From assembly GCA_946811695.1 (NCBI GenBank), contig OX328132.1:121452685-121516684 (forward strand): a stretch of DNA of 64,000 nt. Reading direction: 5' to 3'. The notes below the pieces were generated by a model. It did not search any database and had not been told where the DNA came from. It worked only from the letters and a program-made list of their open reading frames with translations. The position numbers were made by a program, and so were the translations under genes. Positions 1 to 9,861 of the stretch are shown in pieces (within the stretch, counting starts at the first letter, position 1; each line of letters opens with the position of its first letter). The stretch is from Gonocerus acuteangulatus (Eukaryota > Arthropoda > Insecta > Hemiptera > Coreidae).

Positions 1-1815
1 CCTCTCCGAAACCCAGCCTGGTATCTTCCGAGTTCTTTTTCAGCGTAAGGGAGGATCCTCTCAGAAAGAATGTTAGAGAGCAGCTTGTAGACGCATGATA
101 GGAGCGAGATACCTCGATAATTTGCACACTCCCGTCTGATCACCCTTCTTGTGTATTGGGCAGATAATGGCCATCGACCATTCTCTGGGCATATCTTCCC
201 TTTCCCAGATGGTCAATATCAAATCGTGGAGGGCTTTTTTGAGTTATTCTCCACCATACTTCAACAACTCCGACTGGATTCCATCGAGCCCTGGCGCCTT
301 TCCATTTTTCAACTTCCTCAGGGCGCTCTCAATTTCATCCTCATCCGGGGGTTCCATAGAGCTCAATGGAGCTCCATCCATTAGATCTAGATCTCTGGCC
401 ACCATTCCTCTGTTCAATGTGTTCTTAAAGTATTGGACCCATCTCTTCGTCTCTGGTCACTCTCGGCTTAAAAGCTGCTCTACTGTCATTTACTCTATGA
501 AAGAACATTCGGCTTTCATTTTGAGTTCGCAGTTCCTCCTCATCCTTCATGTTCTCATTTTCCTAAGCTCTTCTCTTCCTACGAAGGAGTCTATTCTCTT
601 CACATCTTTTACTCCGATATGCTTCTTGGGAGAGCCTGGTGGGACGCTGGATCATCTTTCGGTAGGGCTTTGTTCTTCACTATCACTGCTTAAAGGCACT
701 CAGCGTCAAACCATGGGGATCTTCCAGCTTTGCTCTGATACCCAAGGGATTCCTCTGCTGCCTGCTTGATTGCATTACTGCATCTCCTCCACTGCTCGTC
801 AACTGAGGTGCTGTCATCAATTGATTCTTCAGCCAGTTTTTTCTCAACAGCTTGTTGATGCGAATTCTGGTAATCTGGATTCTTTAGCTTAGCTACATCA
901 ATTCTCTTCTTCGGTTGTTGGCTGTGATGTTTAGCTAAAGAAATGCATGACCTCACCTCGGCAATACTGAGATAGTGATCTGTGTCCATATTTGCCCCTC
1001 TATATGATCTTACATTCATCAAGTTGGATTTGTGTCGGGCACTGATGAGTATATGGTCCATCTGAGTTGCAGTTTTCCCATTCGGGGAGGTCCAATTTGC
1101 TTTGTGGATATTCTTTCTAGGAAAGAGAGTAGTTCCAACAACCAGGTGATGGCTATGGGTTCCTATGGTTGGCACGAGTGCTCCTTCCTTGCCGACTTGT
1201 GCATAAAAGTCTCCAAGTATGATTTTAACATCACGGGCCCTGCCTCTCACAACAAATCCTGTACCGAATATATGATGATTTTCATGACAGCTATAGTAAA
1301 CTGTATGGTACTTCTTCTCCATAGTTCCTTGTCCTTTCCATCGAACTTCCTGGATTGCTGCTATGTCAATTCTGTAAGAGTCCAATTCTGTGAGGAGCGC
1401 ACGAAGTGCCCCTAGTCTATGTAATGATAAGATGTTCCAAAATCCAAATCTTAGGTCATTTAGGCGGTTCCTAGGTTGGTTACCATAATTCAGTCCGGCT
1501 TCTTCTCTTTGAGGTTTCGTAATAAGAGGATTCAAGGGGAGCGAGTTATCAGCCCACTGCCCCAGAGTCAAGTGGAGGGGCTGCCTCCTTGGAGCATCCT
1601 GACCCACTCCCCCATCCGGGGCGGCTACCTAGGGGAGGTGACCCTAGGGTGTGTATTGTAGGTGTCCTTTGTAGTGGGGGGTGTGTGTAGTGTGCTGTTA
1701 TTAGTGTACTGTGTGTGTGTATTAGTGTATGTGTTCCCCCAACCTGGAGGACCAATGGCCATTGCAACCCGAAGGCTGGGCGATGGGGTCACCACTTCCC
1801 TACGCCTTAAAAAAA
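1..1815 (-). pseudogene. RTE-clade LINE (endonuclease + start of reverse transcriptase), degenerate, runs off left edge
   Basis: Non-LTR retrotransposon protein of the endonuclease/reverse-transcriptase type often annotated as 'craniofacial development protein 2-like'. Reading leftward, an open stretch at 1607-690 holds an apurinic-type endonuclease: GFWNILSLHRLGALR near residue 55, the catalytic glutamate in IAAIQEVRW, the aspartate in ILGDFYAQVG, and DTDHYLSIAEVR with the terminal Asp-His pair. GDFN is altered to GDFY, and a block of the endonuclease is missing because VVRGRARDV runs straight into KIILGDF. Below 690 the linker and reverse transcriptase continue in broken frames; YQAGFR, the start of the RT fingers, lies at the very left edge. 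The 5' end is probably near 1815. The element cannot be active. Clade is inferred from motifs; a related I-superfamily clade is possible. Confidence 0.8.
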
Positions 1816-2310
1816 AAAGTATCTTTAAATGCCTAAAATTGTAATAGGAATGAAGCAAATTTAATCCTCTACAACGTTCATACTGACTATTCTTTTCATT
1901 ACGGGCATAATTTCTACATTATTGGCAGAAAAGTGACAAAAGACAAGGGTTTTCTTGGTTTTTGGCAATTTGTTACTCATTGGAGTGCTTTAGCGAAAAA
2001 ATTACAGATATAAAATCGACATAACTCTGCCTGTGAGAGTCACATTGCGACATGGGCGTATATAGAAAATAATTTCGGAGGGGGCTGGGAAAATTTTGGG
2101 GGGGGGGCTGAGACCATTTCCAGTGTATGGAATATTAACTATTTAGATCTTGGAAGAGTTTTAGCCAACTTAAACGCTATTACACCCAAAATAGAATATG
2201 TTGTATGAACTAAATGATCTTATTTAATTTATTTTTAAGGGCTTTATGAAATGTTTACCGATCAAGTCAAAATTTCGGGGGGGGCTGCAGCCCCCCCCTT
2301 ATGAAATGAA
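1816..2310. repeat. Intergenic stretch with G-tract repeat (about 2060-2310)
   Basis: No gene seen. From about 2060 to 2310 the sequence has G-runs at both ends: a long G tract near 2098-2107, then CAAAATTTCGGGG and a GGGCTGCAGCCCCCCCC block near 2268-2300. A related segment lies at 59240-59460, where CAAAATTTCGGGG is followed by GGGGGGCTGTAGCC. This suggests a short dispersed repeat of about 200-250 bp whose 3' end is a G-rich/C-rich palindrome. Confidence 0.45.
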
Positions 2311-4175
2311 AAGAGGAAAAAAATACTAAATAGAGACACAAGACAAAACAGAAAGGCGAAAAGTAAGAAAAGGGAGGCAGATCTTCAAAAAGTAGAAGAG
2401 TATAGCAGGAACAATGAAGCCAGAAAGCGGAATCCTGCTCGCTTTCGGTGAAGCAAGCAGGATAAAATCAGGGTTCATAGACAAATGTCCATCGATAAAG
2501 CGTGCTAATGGAAAGATGGTCTTCTTGGAGCATGATATGCAAAGCAGATGGCAGGAGCATTTTAAAGAAGTGTTGAACCCTAGGGATGATGGTGAGTATC
2601 CTGACATGGAATTTCCAGAGGGGGAAAACGACCCTGAAGTGAGCCCGCCAGACTCAGAGGAGGTTAGCCGGATTATAAATGAGTTTAAGAACAACAAGGC
2701 TTCAGGTTCAGATGGCATACCGGCAGAATTTCTAAAGGTAGGAGGTGCAACATTTATTGAAGAAATATCGCACCTCATCATTAATATCTGGGTTGCTGAG
2801 AAGATGCCAGATAGCTGGAATGAGTCGGTCATCATACCCTTATTCAAAAAGAAAGGTGCTTCCACTGACTGCAACAATTACTGAGGAATCAGCCTGCTCA
2901 ACACAGTTTATAAATTTTTTTCTGCTATTTTATATAACCGATTAGTGGCTTTTTTAGAACCTCGGTTGGGGGATTACCAAGGTGGCTTCAGGAGGAATAG
3001 GTCGACTATCGACCAGATTTTCTCCTTAAGGCATATAATGGAAAAAATGAAGGTGTCTAACAGGAACATATGGATCCTTTTCATAGATTTTAAAGCTACA
3101 TATGATTCCATTATTAGAAACGAGCTGTACCTAGCAATGAAAGAAATAGGTATCTCACCGAAGTTAATTTGGCTGACAGCATGCACTCTAAGAGGGAGTG
3201 TAAGTAAAGTAAAAATAAACGGGAAGCTAGGCCAACCTTTTGCAGTCAAGTCAGGAGTTAGACATGGTGACCCTCTTTCGCCGCTTCTTTTTAATATTGC
3301 CCTTGAAGTTATAATGAATAGAGCCAAGATTAATCAATGAGGAACAATTTTTAGCAAAATGAGCCAAGTACTTGGTTATGCCGATGATGTGGCTTTGATT
3401 GGTCTGTCTCTCAAGACTATAAAGGAGAACTGTGAAGGGTTGGAAAGAGAAGCGGCGAGATTGGGCCTGTCTATAAATGAAGAAAAGTCAAAGGTTATGG
3501 AACTCAGAAATAAAAAGCCTCTAAACCTGCCAAAGCATTATGTAGTGGGAAATTATACTTTCCAATGTGTGTCGAGTTTCTAGTATCTTGGTTCCATTGT
3601 CAATGATCAGACGGACGAAGAGGAAGTTCAGAATCGAATAATGGGGGCCAATAAAGCATATTTTGCCCTAAGAAGTATCCTCCGGAGTAAACTGGTAAGC
3701 CGCGCTACAAAAATAGTCCTGTACAAAACTATCATCCCACCTGTGCTAACATATGCCTGTGCAACCTGGACCCTACGCAAAAATATATTGGAAAAGACTG
3801 ATAGATTTGTGAGAAAGGTGCTGAGACGCATAATGGGACCAATCAAGGAAAATGGGGTGTATCGTATGAGAATGAATAAAGAGATATACGACTTATTCGA
3901 GGATCTAAAAGTTTCCCATTTTATGCGCCTTAAATAGCTGGGCCATGTTATAAGGATGGACGGTAACAGAGAGAGCAGGATATTATATTACGGAACCCCA
4001 GATGGAGCCAGATCACGAGGAAAACCTAAGGGAAGCTGGAAGGACTCGGTGGCTGAGGACCTAAGGATGGTTAGAGTGTCCAGCAGACTTGCTACTGACC
4101 GAGATGAGTGAATACAGGCAAAGGGCAGTTTCCAGCACCTGTCGAGCCGTTAATTCATTAATTAATTAAATAAAA
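2311..4175 (+). pseudogene. RTE-clade LINE reverse transcriptase, 5'-truncated, four stop codons, no frameshift seen
   Basis: Reverse transcriptase half of an RTE-type LINE. Recognisable in order: linker WQEHFKEVLN; fingers NNKASGSDGIPAEFLK; SVIIPLFKKKG; GGFRRNRSTIDQIFSLR; motif A LFIDFKATYDS with its Asp; GVRHGDPLSPLLFNIALE; motif C YADDVALIG with both Asp; YLGSIV; then a thumb/C-terminal part with LTYACATW, RRIMGPI and LGHVIRMDG. All segments are in one frame from 2414 to about 4110, interrupted by stops at 2882 (TGA), 3338 (TGA), 3581 (TAG) and 3935 (TAG). The endonuclease is missing, as expected from 5' truncation. The 3' end is the AT-rich tail with ATTAATTAATTAAAT near 4155-4170, typical of RTE microsatellite-like ends. 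It is a different copy or subfamily from the minus-strand LINE at 1-1815. Confidence 0.85.
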
Positions 4176-4402
4176 TCGACATAAAATTCAATTCTCTACA
4201 ATAATCCGTCATAAAAATAACCCCTTTCCATTGGAGATTCCAGAGTTAGGGTTTCTGGAGAAGAACTGGAGAAAGTTGAGAGGTCGTGCATTAGGTCCAA
4301 TGAAAGTCCATTCGACCACGTTAAGACCCACCAAGTTTCGTTTTTAAATTTCAAAAAATTGTGGGAAAAAAGGGGGGTGTCAATCGAGTTTTGAACACCC
4401 TG
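4176..4402. other. Unassigned segment ending in GAACACCCTGTAT
   Basis: No coding signal. The right border reads GAACACCCTGTATAT, which resembles the terminal bases of many Tc1/mariner elements (compare the DD41D element below, which ends GGGACACCCTGTA). No matching left end was found between the LINE tail and here, so it may be one end of a decayed DNA transposon. Confidence 0.3.
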
Positions 4403-4774
4403 TATATTTGTACGGAACGGCTTCTTTCTCCAGCGGTAGTTCACCTCTCCTACTTCTTCCTGCTATATTTCCCCGGAATCCTCTCTACCTTCCTCAGGCT
4501 GGCCGTTGTTTCTTACTTTGTCCTAGCCAAGCGAAAGCTTTTCTTATTTTTCCTAATGGAGAAAGAAGTCTACCCATACAAAAATATGATTTACAGTAGT
4601 ACGTGTGTTTTCGTGTTTGCATGTATTAAAATGACAAACGCCAGACTCTTGTTTTTTCGCCTTTTTGCCACGAAACTTAACAAAAATATAGCATTCTCCT
4701 AGCAAGCGATTGAACGAGTTTGTTAGAAAGGATTTTCGTGTCGTCGAAGATCTTTGAGTTTGGTATAGAGGGTT

Positions 4775-5083
4775 TTGAGTTTGTTGGTAGTTTTCAAAGA
4801 TCCCATCCCTTTTGAACAAACCACCCGTTGTGTTTACCAAGTCCCTTGCCAAACCCCTTCCTGTAATGGTGTATACATAGGAGAAACAATAAATGACATT
4901 CACTCACGTCTTACACAACATAAACGAACCATCACTAATAAAGAAATAGATAAATCTGCACTTGCAAAACACGCCATTACACAAAAACACACTTTTAACT
5001 TCAACGACACGAAAATCCTTTCTACACAACGAAACAAAAAAAGACTACAGATGTCGGAATGTGTACACATAAACTTAATATAA
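4775..5083 (+). pseudogene. PLE GIY-YIG endonuclease domain fragment
   Basis: C-terminal GIY-YIG nuclease of a Penelope-like retroelement, which cleaves DNA to prime reverse transcription. Visible are CVYQVPCQTPSCNGVYIGET (the Cys-rich lead-in with the VYIG/GIY-type core), the arginine in SRLTQHKR, then SALAKHAITQKHTFNF and a KILSTQRNKKR segment. In intact PLE proteins this domain follows a reverse transcriptase of several hundred residues; here nothing RT-like precedes it. The open stretch of about 100 codons stops at 5083, which may be close to the true end of the protein, since the residues after KIL normally form the last helix. The plus-strand reading just upstream of 4800 is not convincing coding sequence. 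Confidence 0.75.
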
Positions 5084-5667
5084 ACTACAAAACTGACCAA
5101 CAAGGCATTTCTCCAATGTACGCTAATATTTTCCAAATACTCTCCCGACCTCCCACCTAGATTTTTACCATGCCCCTTGGGTATCCTTCCATTAACACCT
5201 TTTTCTCCTTTCCTGTCATGAAATGTCATAAACATGCCTTTTGATCCTTACCGACATTTCTCCCACCACCTGCTGTTTTCAGCTACATATACCCCAGTAG
5301 ATTCCTTTTTCCTTAGACACTTTCACAATGGTTACTTAATTGCCAACCTTGGTCTTCCTCTGCCGCTCGGCATTTCCATTGGTATGTAGTATCTTATTTC
5401 TTTGTAAAATGTATTAATGTTACTATTAGCTACTATATTTGTCATTGGTATGTAGTTTCTTATTTCTTTGTAAAATCAATTAATGTAACTAATTACTATT
5501 AAAATCAATTATTGTACCTATTTACTTTTTCATTCTACTCATACTAAGAATTTAAGACGATATGTTCTTTTATAAGTTAATTGTATCTATAGTTCTGTTA
5601 CCTATCACAATTATTTTATTTTTTTTTTTTTGTTTTTTTGTATTAATTTCTTTTTTTGTCATTTTAG

Positions 5668-5701
5668 CTGACGAAGGCTACCAATGAGTAGCCGAAACGT
5701 C
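5668..5701 (+). ncRNA. Hammerhead-ribozyme-like core in PLE 3' region
   Basis: CTGACGA (5668-5674), then a perfect 6-bp stem GGCTAC/GTAGCC (5676-5681 with 5688-5693) closed by the loop CAATGA, then GAAACGTC (5694-5701). This is the conserved CUGANGA - stem II - GAAA layout of hammerhead ribozymes, which are known to sit in Penelope-like retroelements. One extra A separates CTGACGA from stem II, so the canonical 10.1-11.1 pair is absent. Stems I and III are not obvious in the monomer. Ribozyme activity is an inference. Confidence 0.6.
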
Positions 5702-5786
5702 CGAAATATAGATTTTTTAAAACAAAATCATATTGAGGTTTATTTAGCCGAATCCCAACCATACCATCTTTACTTATCTTAATTTT

Positions 5787-5898
5787 CCAACTAATAATAA
5801 ACACAAAGGATAATTTTTGTTTATATGTCTTTAAACCTCAATGTATTAACTGTGTTTGCATTCGTCATTTGTCTTTATCAAGACGCACAAAACCCGGA
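5787..5898. repeat. Dispersed ~115-bp repeat shared with 15430-15547
   Basis: Both copies contain AACTAATAATAAACAC, then ATTAACTGTGTTTGCATTCG, then TTTATCAAGACGCACAAAAC, in the same order and spacing. Here the copy follows the PLE tail; the second lies inside the tRNA-like fold-back element in an intron of the CNTD1-like gene. Confidence 0.65.
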
Positions 5899-6339
5899 CA
5901 ACTCTCGGACATGTAAAAGATATCCAGTAGAACTTGAATATTTCGAACCCGTAGGGACCAATGAACAGGTTCTAATTATCCAAAATTCGAGTTAGAAAAG
6001 TGTTTGAAAATAAATGGCTGAAAATTTGAATTTCATAAAACAAAAAAAAATACTTAAATTGTATTTAAAGAAAAACAAACTTTGCATAAATTGATGATTA
6101 AGTACATAAGAAATAAATAACTTTAGTAAGATAAACATGAAAATGATGATTAGTAACGAGGGCCTAAGTAAAAATAAAAAAATACGGACGGGTACGGCCG
6201 CGTTAGGAGAGGGAGCTTGGTCCGCCTGTGGATGGAATAGGCAGCTAACCCACGTCGCATCAAAAAGTTTTAATTATTTCAAAATATTCTCACTGAAATC
6301 ATTTTTATTTTCTATAAATCAACATAATTCCCTTATATA

Positions 6340-6575
6340 AAACAGTGATTCGACTGCACACGAAACTGGCGTTTCCTGGGTTACTGTAGACTCATCTTCA
6401 TCACCTGATTCATCGTCTTCATCATCATGCTTCTAGGAAACTGTGAACATCTTTCAGAACATCGGCGATTATTTCGGCTTCAGTTAAGTCACCGCACACA
6501 GCAATATCTTCATCGACATTAATGAAATCTTCATAGGTTTTCCGACAGTCTGGACAACGTCTTGTCATCCATCCA
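6340..6575 (-). pseudogene. Tigger/pogo transposase C-terminal tail (relic)
   Basis: Minus-strand reading gives INVDEDIAVCGDLTEAEI, then IADVLKDVHSFLE, then an acidic run HDDEDDESGDEDEST and TVTQETPVSCAVESL. This order (a short D-rich segment, GDLTEAEII, an acidic patch, then PV..A...L) is the usual C-terminal tail of CENP-B/Tigger transposases, downstream of the DDE domain. The DDE domain itself was not found, so the element is internally deleted. A frame change lies between the INVDEDIA part and the acidic part. Confidence 0.55.
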
Positions 6576-6842
6576 CTAGTTGTAAATCATCAACAGAATC
6601 GATGGGACTTATTCTACTTTCGTTTGATTTAAAAAATCCAGCTTTTTGAAAGGAGTAACCTGAGGAGGGAATATTTTGACAAGATTAAAGATCGGCCGCC
6701 TTTCTGTTCACTTCCTATTGGAGGTACAGACTTGTTGAATATTCGAATTATCCAACATTTTATTCGAATGAATCACGATTTTTTTTTTTTTTTTTACATT
6801 TTTTATGCACTAAATTCTAGGGACCGAGAGAAATATTCGAAT

Positions 6843-6932
6843 TAATGATTTCGAATTATGGAAATTCAAATTATTCATGTTCTACTGTATACCATTCGAA
6901 TTATGGAAATTCGAATTATTCATGTTCTACTG
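6843..6932. repeat. 45-bp direct duplication of the Tigger right end
   Basis: The segment GAATTATGGAAATTCRAATT...TTCATGTTCTACTGTATACC is present twice in tandem, with TCTACTG at 6881-6887 and 6926-6932. The two copies are nearly identical, so the duplication is recent relative to the decay of the element. Confidence 0.8.
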
Positions 6933-7349
6933 TATACCATTCGAATTTACTTGAAATATATCGAACCAAATTTTAAAAATTAAATTTCAATTACTAAAAA
7001 ATCATATGTGAGCTCTTTAGTGCAAAACATGAAAATTCTTTGAAAACTAATTTATCCAGTTTCAAGCAGCTTCAGGCACAAGCATAGAGCTACGACCAAG
7101 TAAGTATAAGCCATTGTCTGAAAGTAACAAGTCTGAAAGGATAAATTTACGACAAATTTGGTTTAAAAAAAAAAAAAAAAAGAAAAAAAGAAAAAAAAAG
7201 AGTTTCTAATCAAAATTCCTGGGTCAACTATTATTTATGCTTATTCCTCATGAAAGATGTTGGTTAGGTATGTATGTAGGGTAAATTAGACATGAAGTTA
7301 CGTTTATTGTTTTAGCATTTTTACATTGATTTAAAACTAACCTAACAAA
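6933..7349. other. Non-coding AT-rich stretch with A-rich run (7168-7200)
   Basis: No coding signal. The A-rich run at about 7168-7200 (long A blocks broken by single G residues) could be the 3' tail of a retroelement inserted upstream, or simple low-complexity sequence immediately 5' of the R2-like element. Confidence 0.4.
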
Positions 7350-9660
7350 ATGGGCGAAAAAACACCTGGCGCAAATAGTAGTACGAAAAATACCGAATCA
7401 AATAATCCATTTCTTGAAGACAATCGGATTCCCTGTACAGTTTGTGGAAAACTCTATAAAAATATTAAAATTCACGTTAGTAGAGCTCATCCGGATATTC
7501 ACAGGGAAAACATCGCTTCTCGTCATCAAAAAAGCAATGAACGGGCTCAAATTCTTGAAAGTAAAGAAATCTCTAGGCAGGTTGAAGAAAAATGTCAGGA
7601 AATCCTAGACTGGGAGGAAAAATTTAATGAAGTTCTCAAGGTTAGGAATGATGAAACCTTATTAAAGATTTTTTCTATTATTTAAAAAATAATAGAATTT
7701 GTAAAGGCCCTTTGCACCCAGCAGTAAAATACTATAGACGCAGAAAAGAGAATAACAAATTCTTGCCAAAATACACGAATAAGAACGGAGATAACCCAAG
7801 AGTTAGAAGAAAAGAGGAGTCCAATAGAAGATGACTAATATACAACTACGAGGTAGCTCAACACTAATATCATTACAGAAGGAAGAAAGTAGTGAATCAA
7901 ATCGTCAACTTAGAGGACAATAAACAATGCCGAGTTAACCTCGATCAAGTTCAAGCACATTTCTCGGATTTGTCCTCTACTGAAAATAACAAGACATTGG
8001 ACCGCTATTTAGAAATTCCTGCTAGTGACACTGACCCAGAATTCTCACCTGAACTTACTGACGAAGACATAACGAATGCTATGAAACGTATGTCCCGACA
8101 CTTCACCAGGACCAGATGGGATTCCACTGAAGGTTATTAAGGAGTTGAAATGCTCGAAAATCCTGAGTTCAATAGGTACCTATATGCTAAGATGGTGTGT
8201 TGTTCCTCATCTCCTCTCAGTAGCAAGAACAATCCTATTGTACAAAGGTGGCGATAAAGACAATCTATCAAACTGGAGGCCCATCACCATATTCCCAATA
8301 GTAAGGAGGATTATAGAAAGGGCTTTAAAATCCAAACTGGAAAATTACGTATCTTTATCAAAAAATCAAAGAGGATTTGTTCCAGGACCGGGTACATTCA
8401 TTAACTCCTCTATTCTCAACGGTTGCCTACAAGATGCAAAACTAAACAAAAAGAATTGCTTCGTTTTATTTTTAGACATCTCGAAGGCTTTCGACAACGT
8501 TGGACACGCACACATAGAGAAATCCTTGAACTCTTATCCCATCCCTAATAATCTACAATAGCTAATTCAGATGCTTTTAAAAAACAATAAAACGAACATT
8601 TATGTGGAAAAGGTATTCGTACGAAGGACATCGAAATAAACCATGGCGTTCCTCAAGGTTGCCCTCTTTCACCTCTAATCTTCAATTTAGCTATAAATGA
8701 ATTACTAAGAGAATTAGAGGAAAAAGAAGTAACAGATGAGTACGGGTATAAAATAAACAAATGCCTTAGACCTATCGATTCATTGGCCTTTGCAGACGAC
8801 TTAGTTCTAATCGCAAATAATTTTGAAGCCGGAAAGCACCTATTAAATATGACGAGAAATTTCCTTAGCATGATTGGAATGAAGTTGAACATAAGGAAAT
8901 GCGTAGGAATTAATATCATAAAAGGAGATATGGTAGATGGGTTGGTAAAACTGCTAGATGGGACTGAATTAAATTGTATCTCCAAAACTGAACATGTAAA
9001 GTATCTTGGTGTTGACTTTCAGGAGGAGATAAAGCTGAACTCAGAAGACGTCATTGTCAGACTAAAGCAGAAAATAGACAAACTGACAAGCAGCTATTTA
9101 CTCAAGCCTGATCAGAAACTGACAATAATTAATCAGTACATTTGGCCAACTCTCATCTACCCTCTCCAATGTGCGCCTCTTAAGGATCTTAAGTCTGCCT
9201 TTCCGGAGGATGTCGACAAAATGATAAGAAGTTCAGTCAAGGAAATTCTATCACTGCCAACTGATTGTCCCGTCGAAATGCTCTATGCTCCCCGAAATAA
9301 ACGAGGGTTAGGCCTAATAAGAGCAAAATGGGAAGCATTTTCCAGCACGCCAACATAGCCCATAAGCTACTCGAGAACAATAATGAAATCATCTTAAGTA
9401 CTCGTAAACTCGAAGCAGAGATCAGGGAATGTGGGGAAAAGCTGGGTGTAGATGATCTCAGGAATGTTAGGAATACGAGGCACATCCTGAGAGAAAAGAG
9501 TTTCGACAAATGGGCTTCACTTCCTTCAAAAGGCAAAGGCGTAATCCTTTTCTCACAGTTCAAGAAAGGAAACTCCTGGATGTCCTCCAAATCAGGATTT
9601 TCAAGTAGTGAGTGGGGATTTTCAATATTTCGAAAAAGGTCCATTTGGAAGCTTAGTTAA
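7350..9660 (+). pseudogene. R2-like LINE: zinc finger + reverse transcriptase, missing restriction-like endonuclease
   Basis: Single-ORF LINE of the R2 group, broken by stops and frameshifts. The N-terminus (7350-7685) starts MGEKTPGANSS and holds a C2H2 finger CTVCGKLYKNIKIHVSRAHP. RT fragments follow: NWRPITIFPIVRRIIER (8270s), RGFVPGPGTF (8370s; GPG in this position is typical of R2-type RTs), motif A FLDISKAFDNVGHAHI (8460s), VPQGCPLSPLIFNLAIN split over two frames (about 8650-8700), motif C LAFADDLVLIANN (8785), and VKYLGVDF (9000). The last open segment (9328-9660) has the post-RT motif KGKGVILFSQFKKGNSW and SSSEWGFSI. In R2 proteins a zinc knuckle and a restriction-like endonuclease follow SSEW; here the reading stops within 20 residues, and an AT-rich 3' region with poly(A) near 9842 follows. 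Confidence 0.8.
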
Positions 9661-9861
9661 GTTTCTACAATGAACGTTCTCTTGCAAGTTTTGATTGTGC
9701 TATGTTATTCGAGAAAATAACTGCTTAAAACTCTGGAATTGTTGGTTTCGTTTACTTTAATAGCCCTTTTTGTATGTTTCCCTTAGTTTTTTATGCTTGT
9801 TATTTTTGCAATTGCGTATATTAATAATATTTAGTTTTATGAAAAAAAAAAAAAAAAAAAA
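9661..9861 (+). other. 3' region and poly(A) tail of the R2-like LINE
   Basis: Non-coding AT-rich segment following the last RT-like codon, ending in a run of about 20 A residues at 9842-9861. The orientation agrees with the coding remnant upstream. Confidence 0.6.

Larger units (their letters stand above)
4403..5765 (+). mobile_element. Penelope-like element (PLE) 3' region with an inverted partial copy at its left
   Basis: The right-hand part (about 4770-5765) carries a GIY-YIG endonuclease segment and, after a long AT-rich 3' region, a hammerhead-like motif followed by a tail (TTTAGCCGAATCCCAACC). A decayed second copy of this tail occurs at 58735-58880. The left part (about 4553-4760) reads on the minus strand: GTTAGAAAGGATTTTCGTGT at about 4721-4741 is the reverse complement of the plus-strand segment at about 5007-5030 that encodes the end of the GIY-YIG region. 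Two partial copies therefore meet head to head, an arrangement known for PLEs. No reverse transcriptase motif was found, so the element is strongly 5'-truncated. Confidence 0.7.
5925..6932 (-). mobile_element. Degenerate pogo/Tigger-type DNA transposon
   Basis: The left end begins CAGTAGAACTTGAATATT (5925-5942) followed by GGGACCAATGAAC; the right end is the inverse, ending TTCATGTTCTACTG at 6887 and again at 6932. CAGTAGAAC is the characteristic start of pogo/Tigger inverted repeats. A C-terminal transposase remnant lies on the minus strand inside. The right terminus is duplicated in tandem. Flanking bases are TA on the right; the left TA is one or two bases away, so the target-site duplication is imperfect. 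Confidence 0.7.

Noticed and set aside
149..769. 206-codon plus-strand open frame at the left edge
   Set aside because: It is the antisense of the minus-strand LINE linker/RT region; no family resemblance on the plus strand.
4361..4702. 113-codon plus-strand frame with hydrophobic stretches
   Set aside because: The minus strand over this interval matches the inverted PLE copy, so the plus reading is a shadow.
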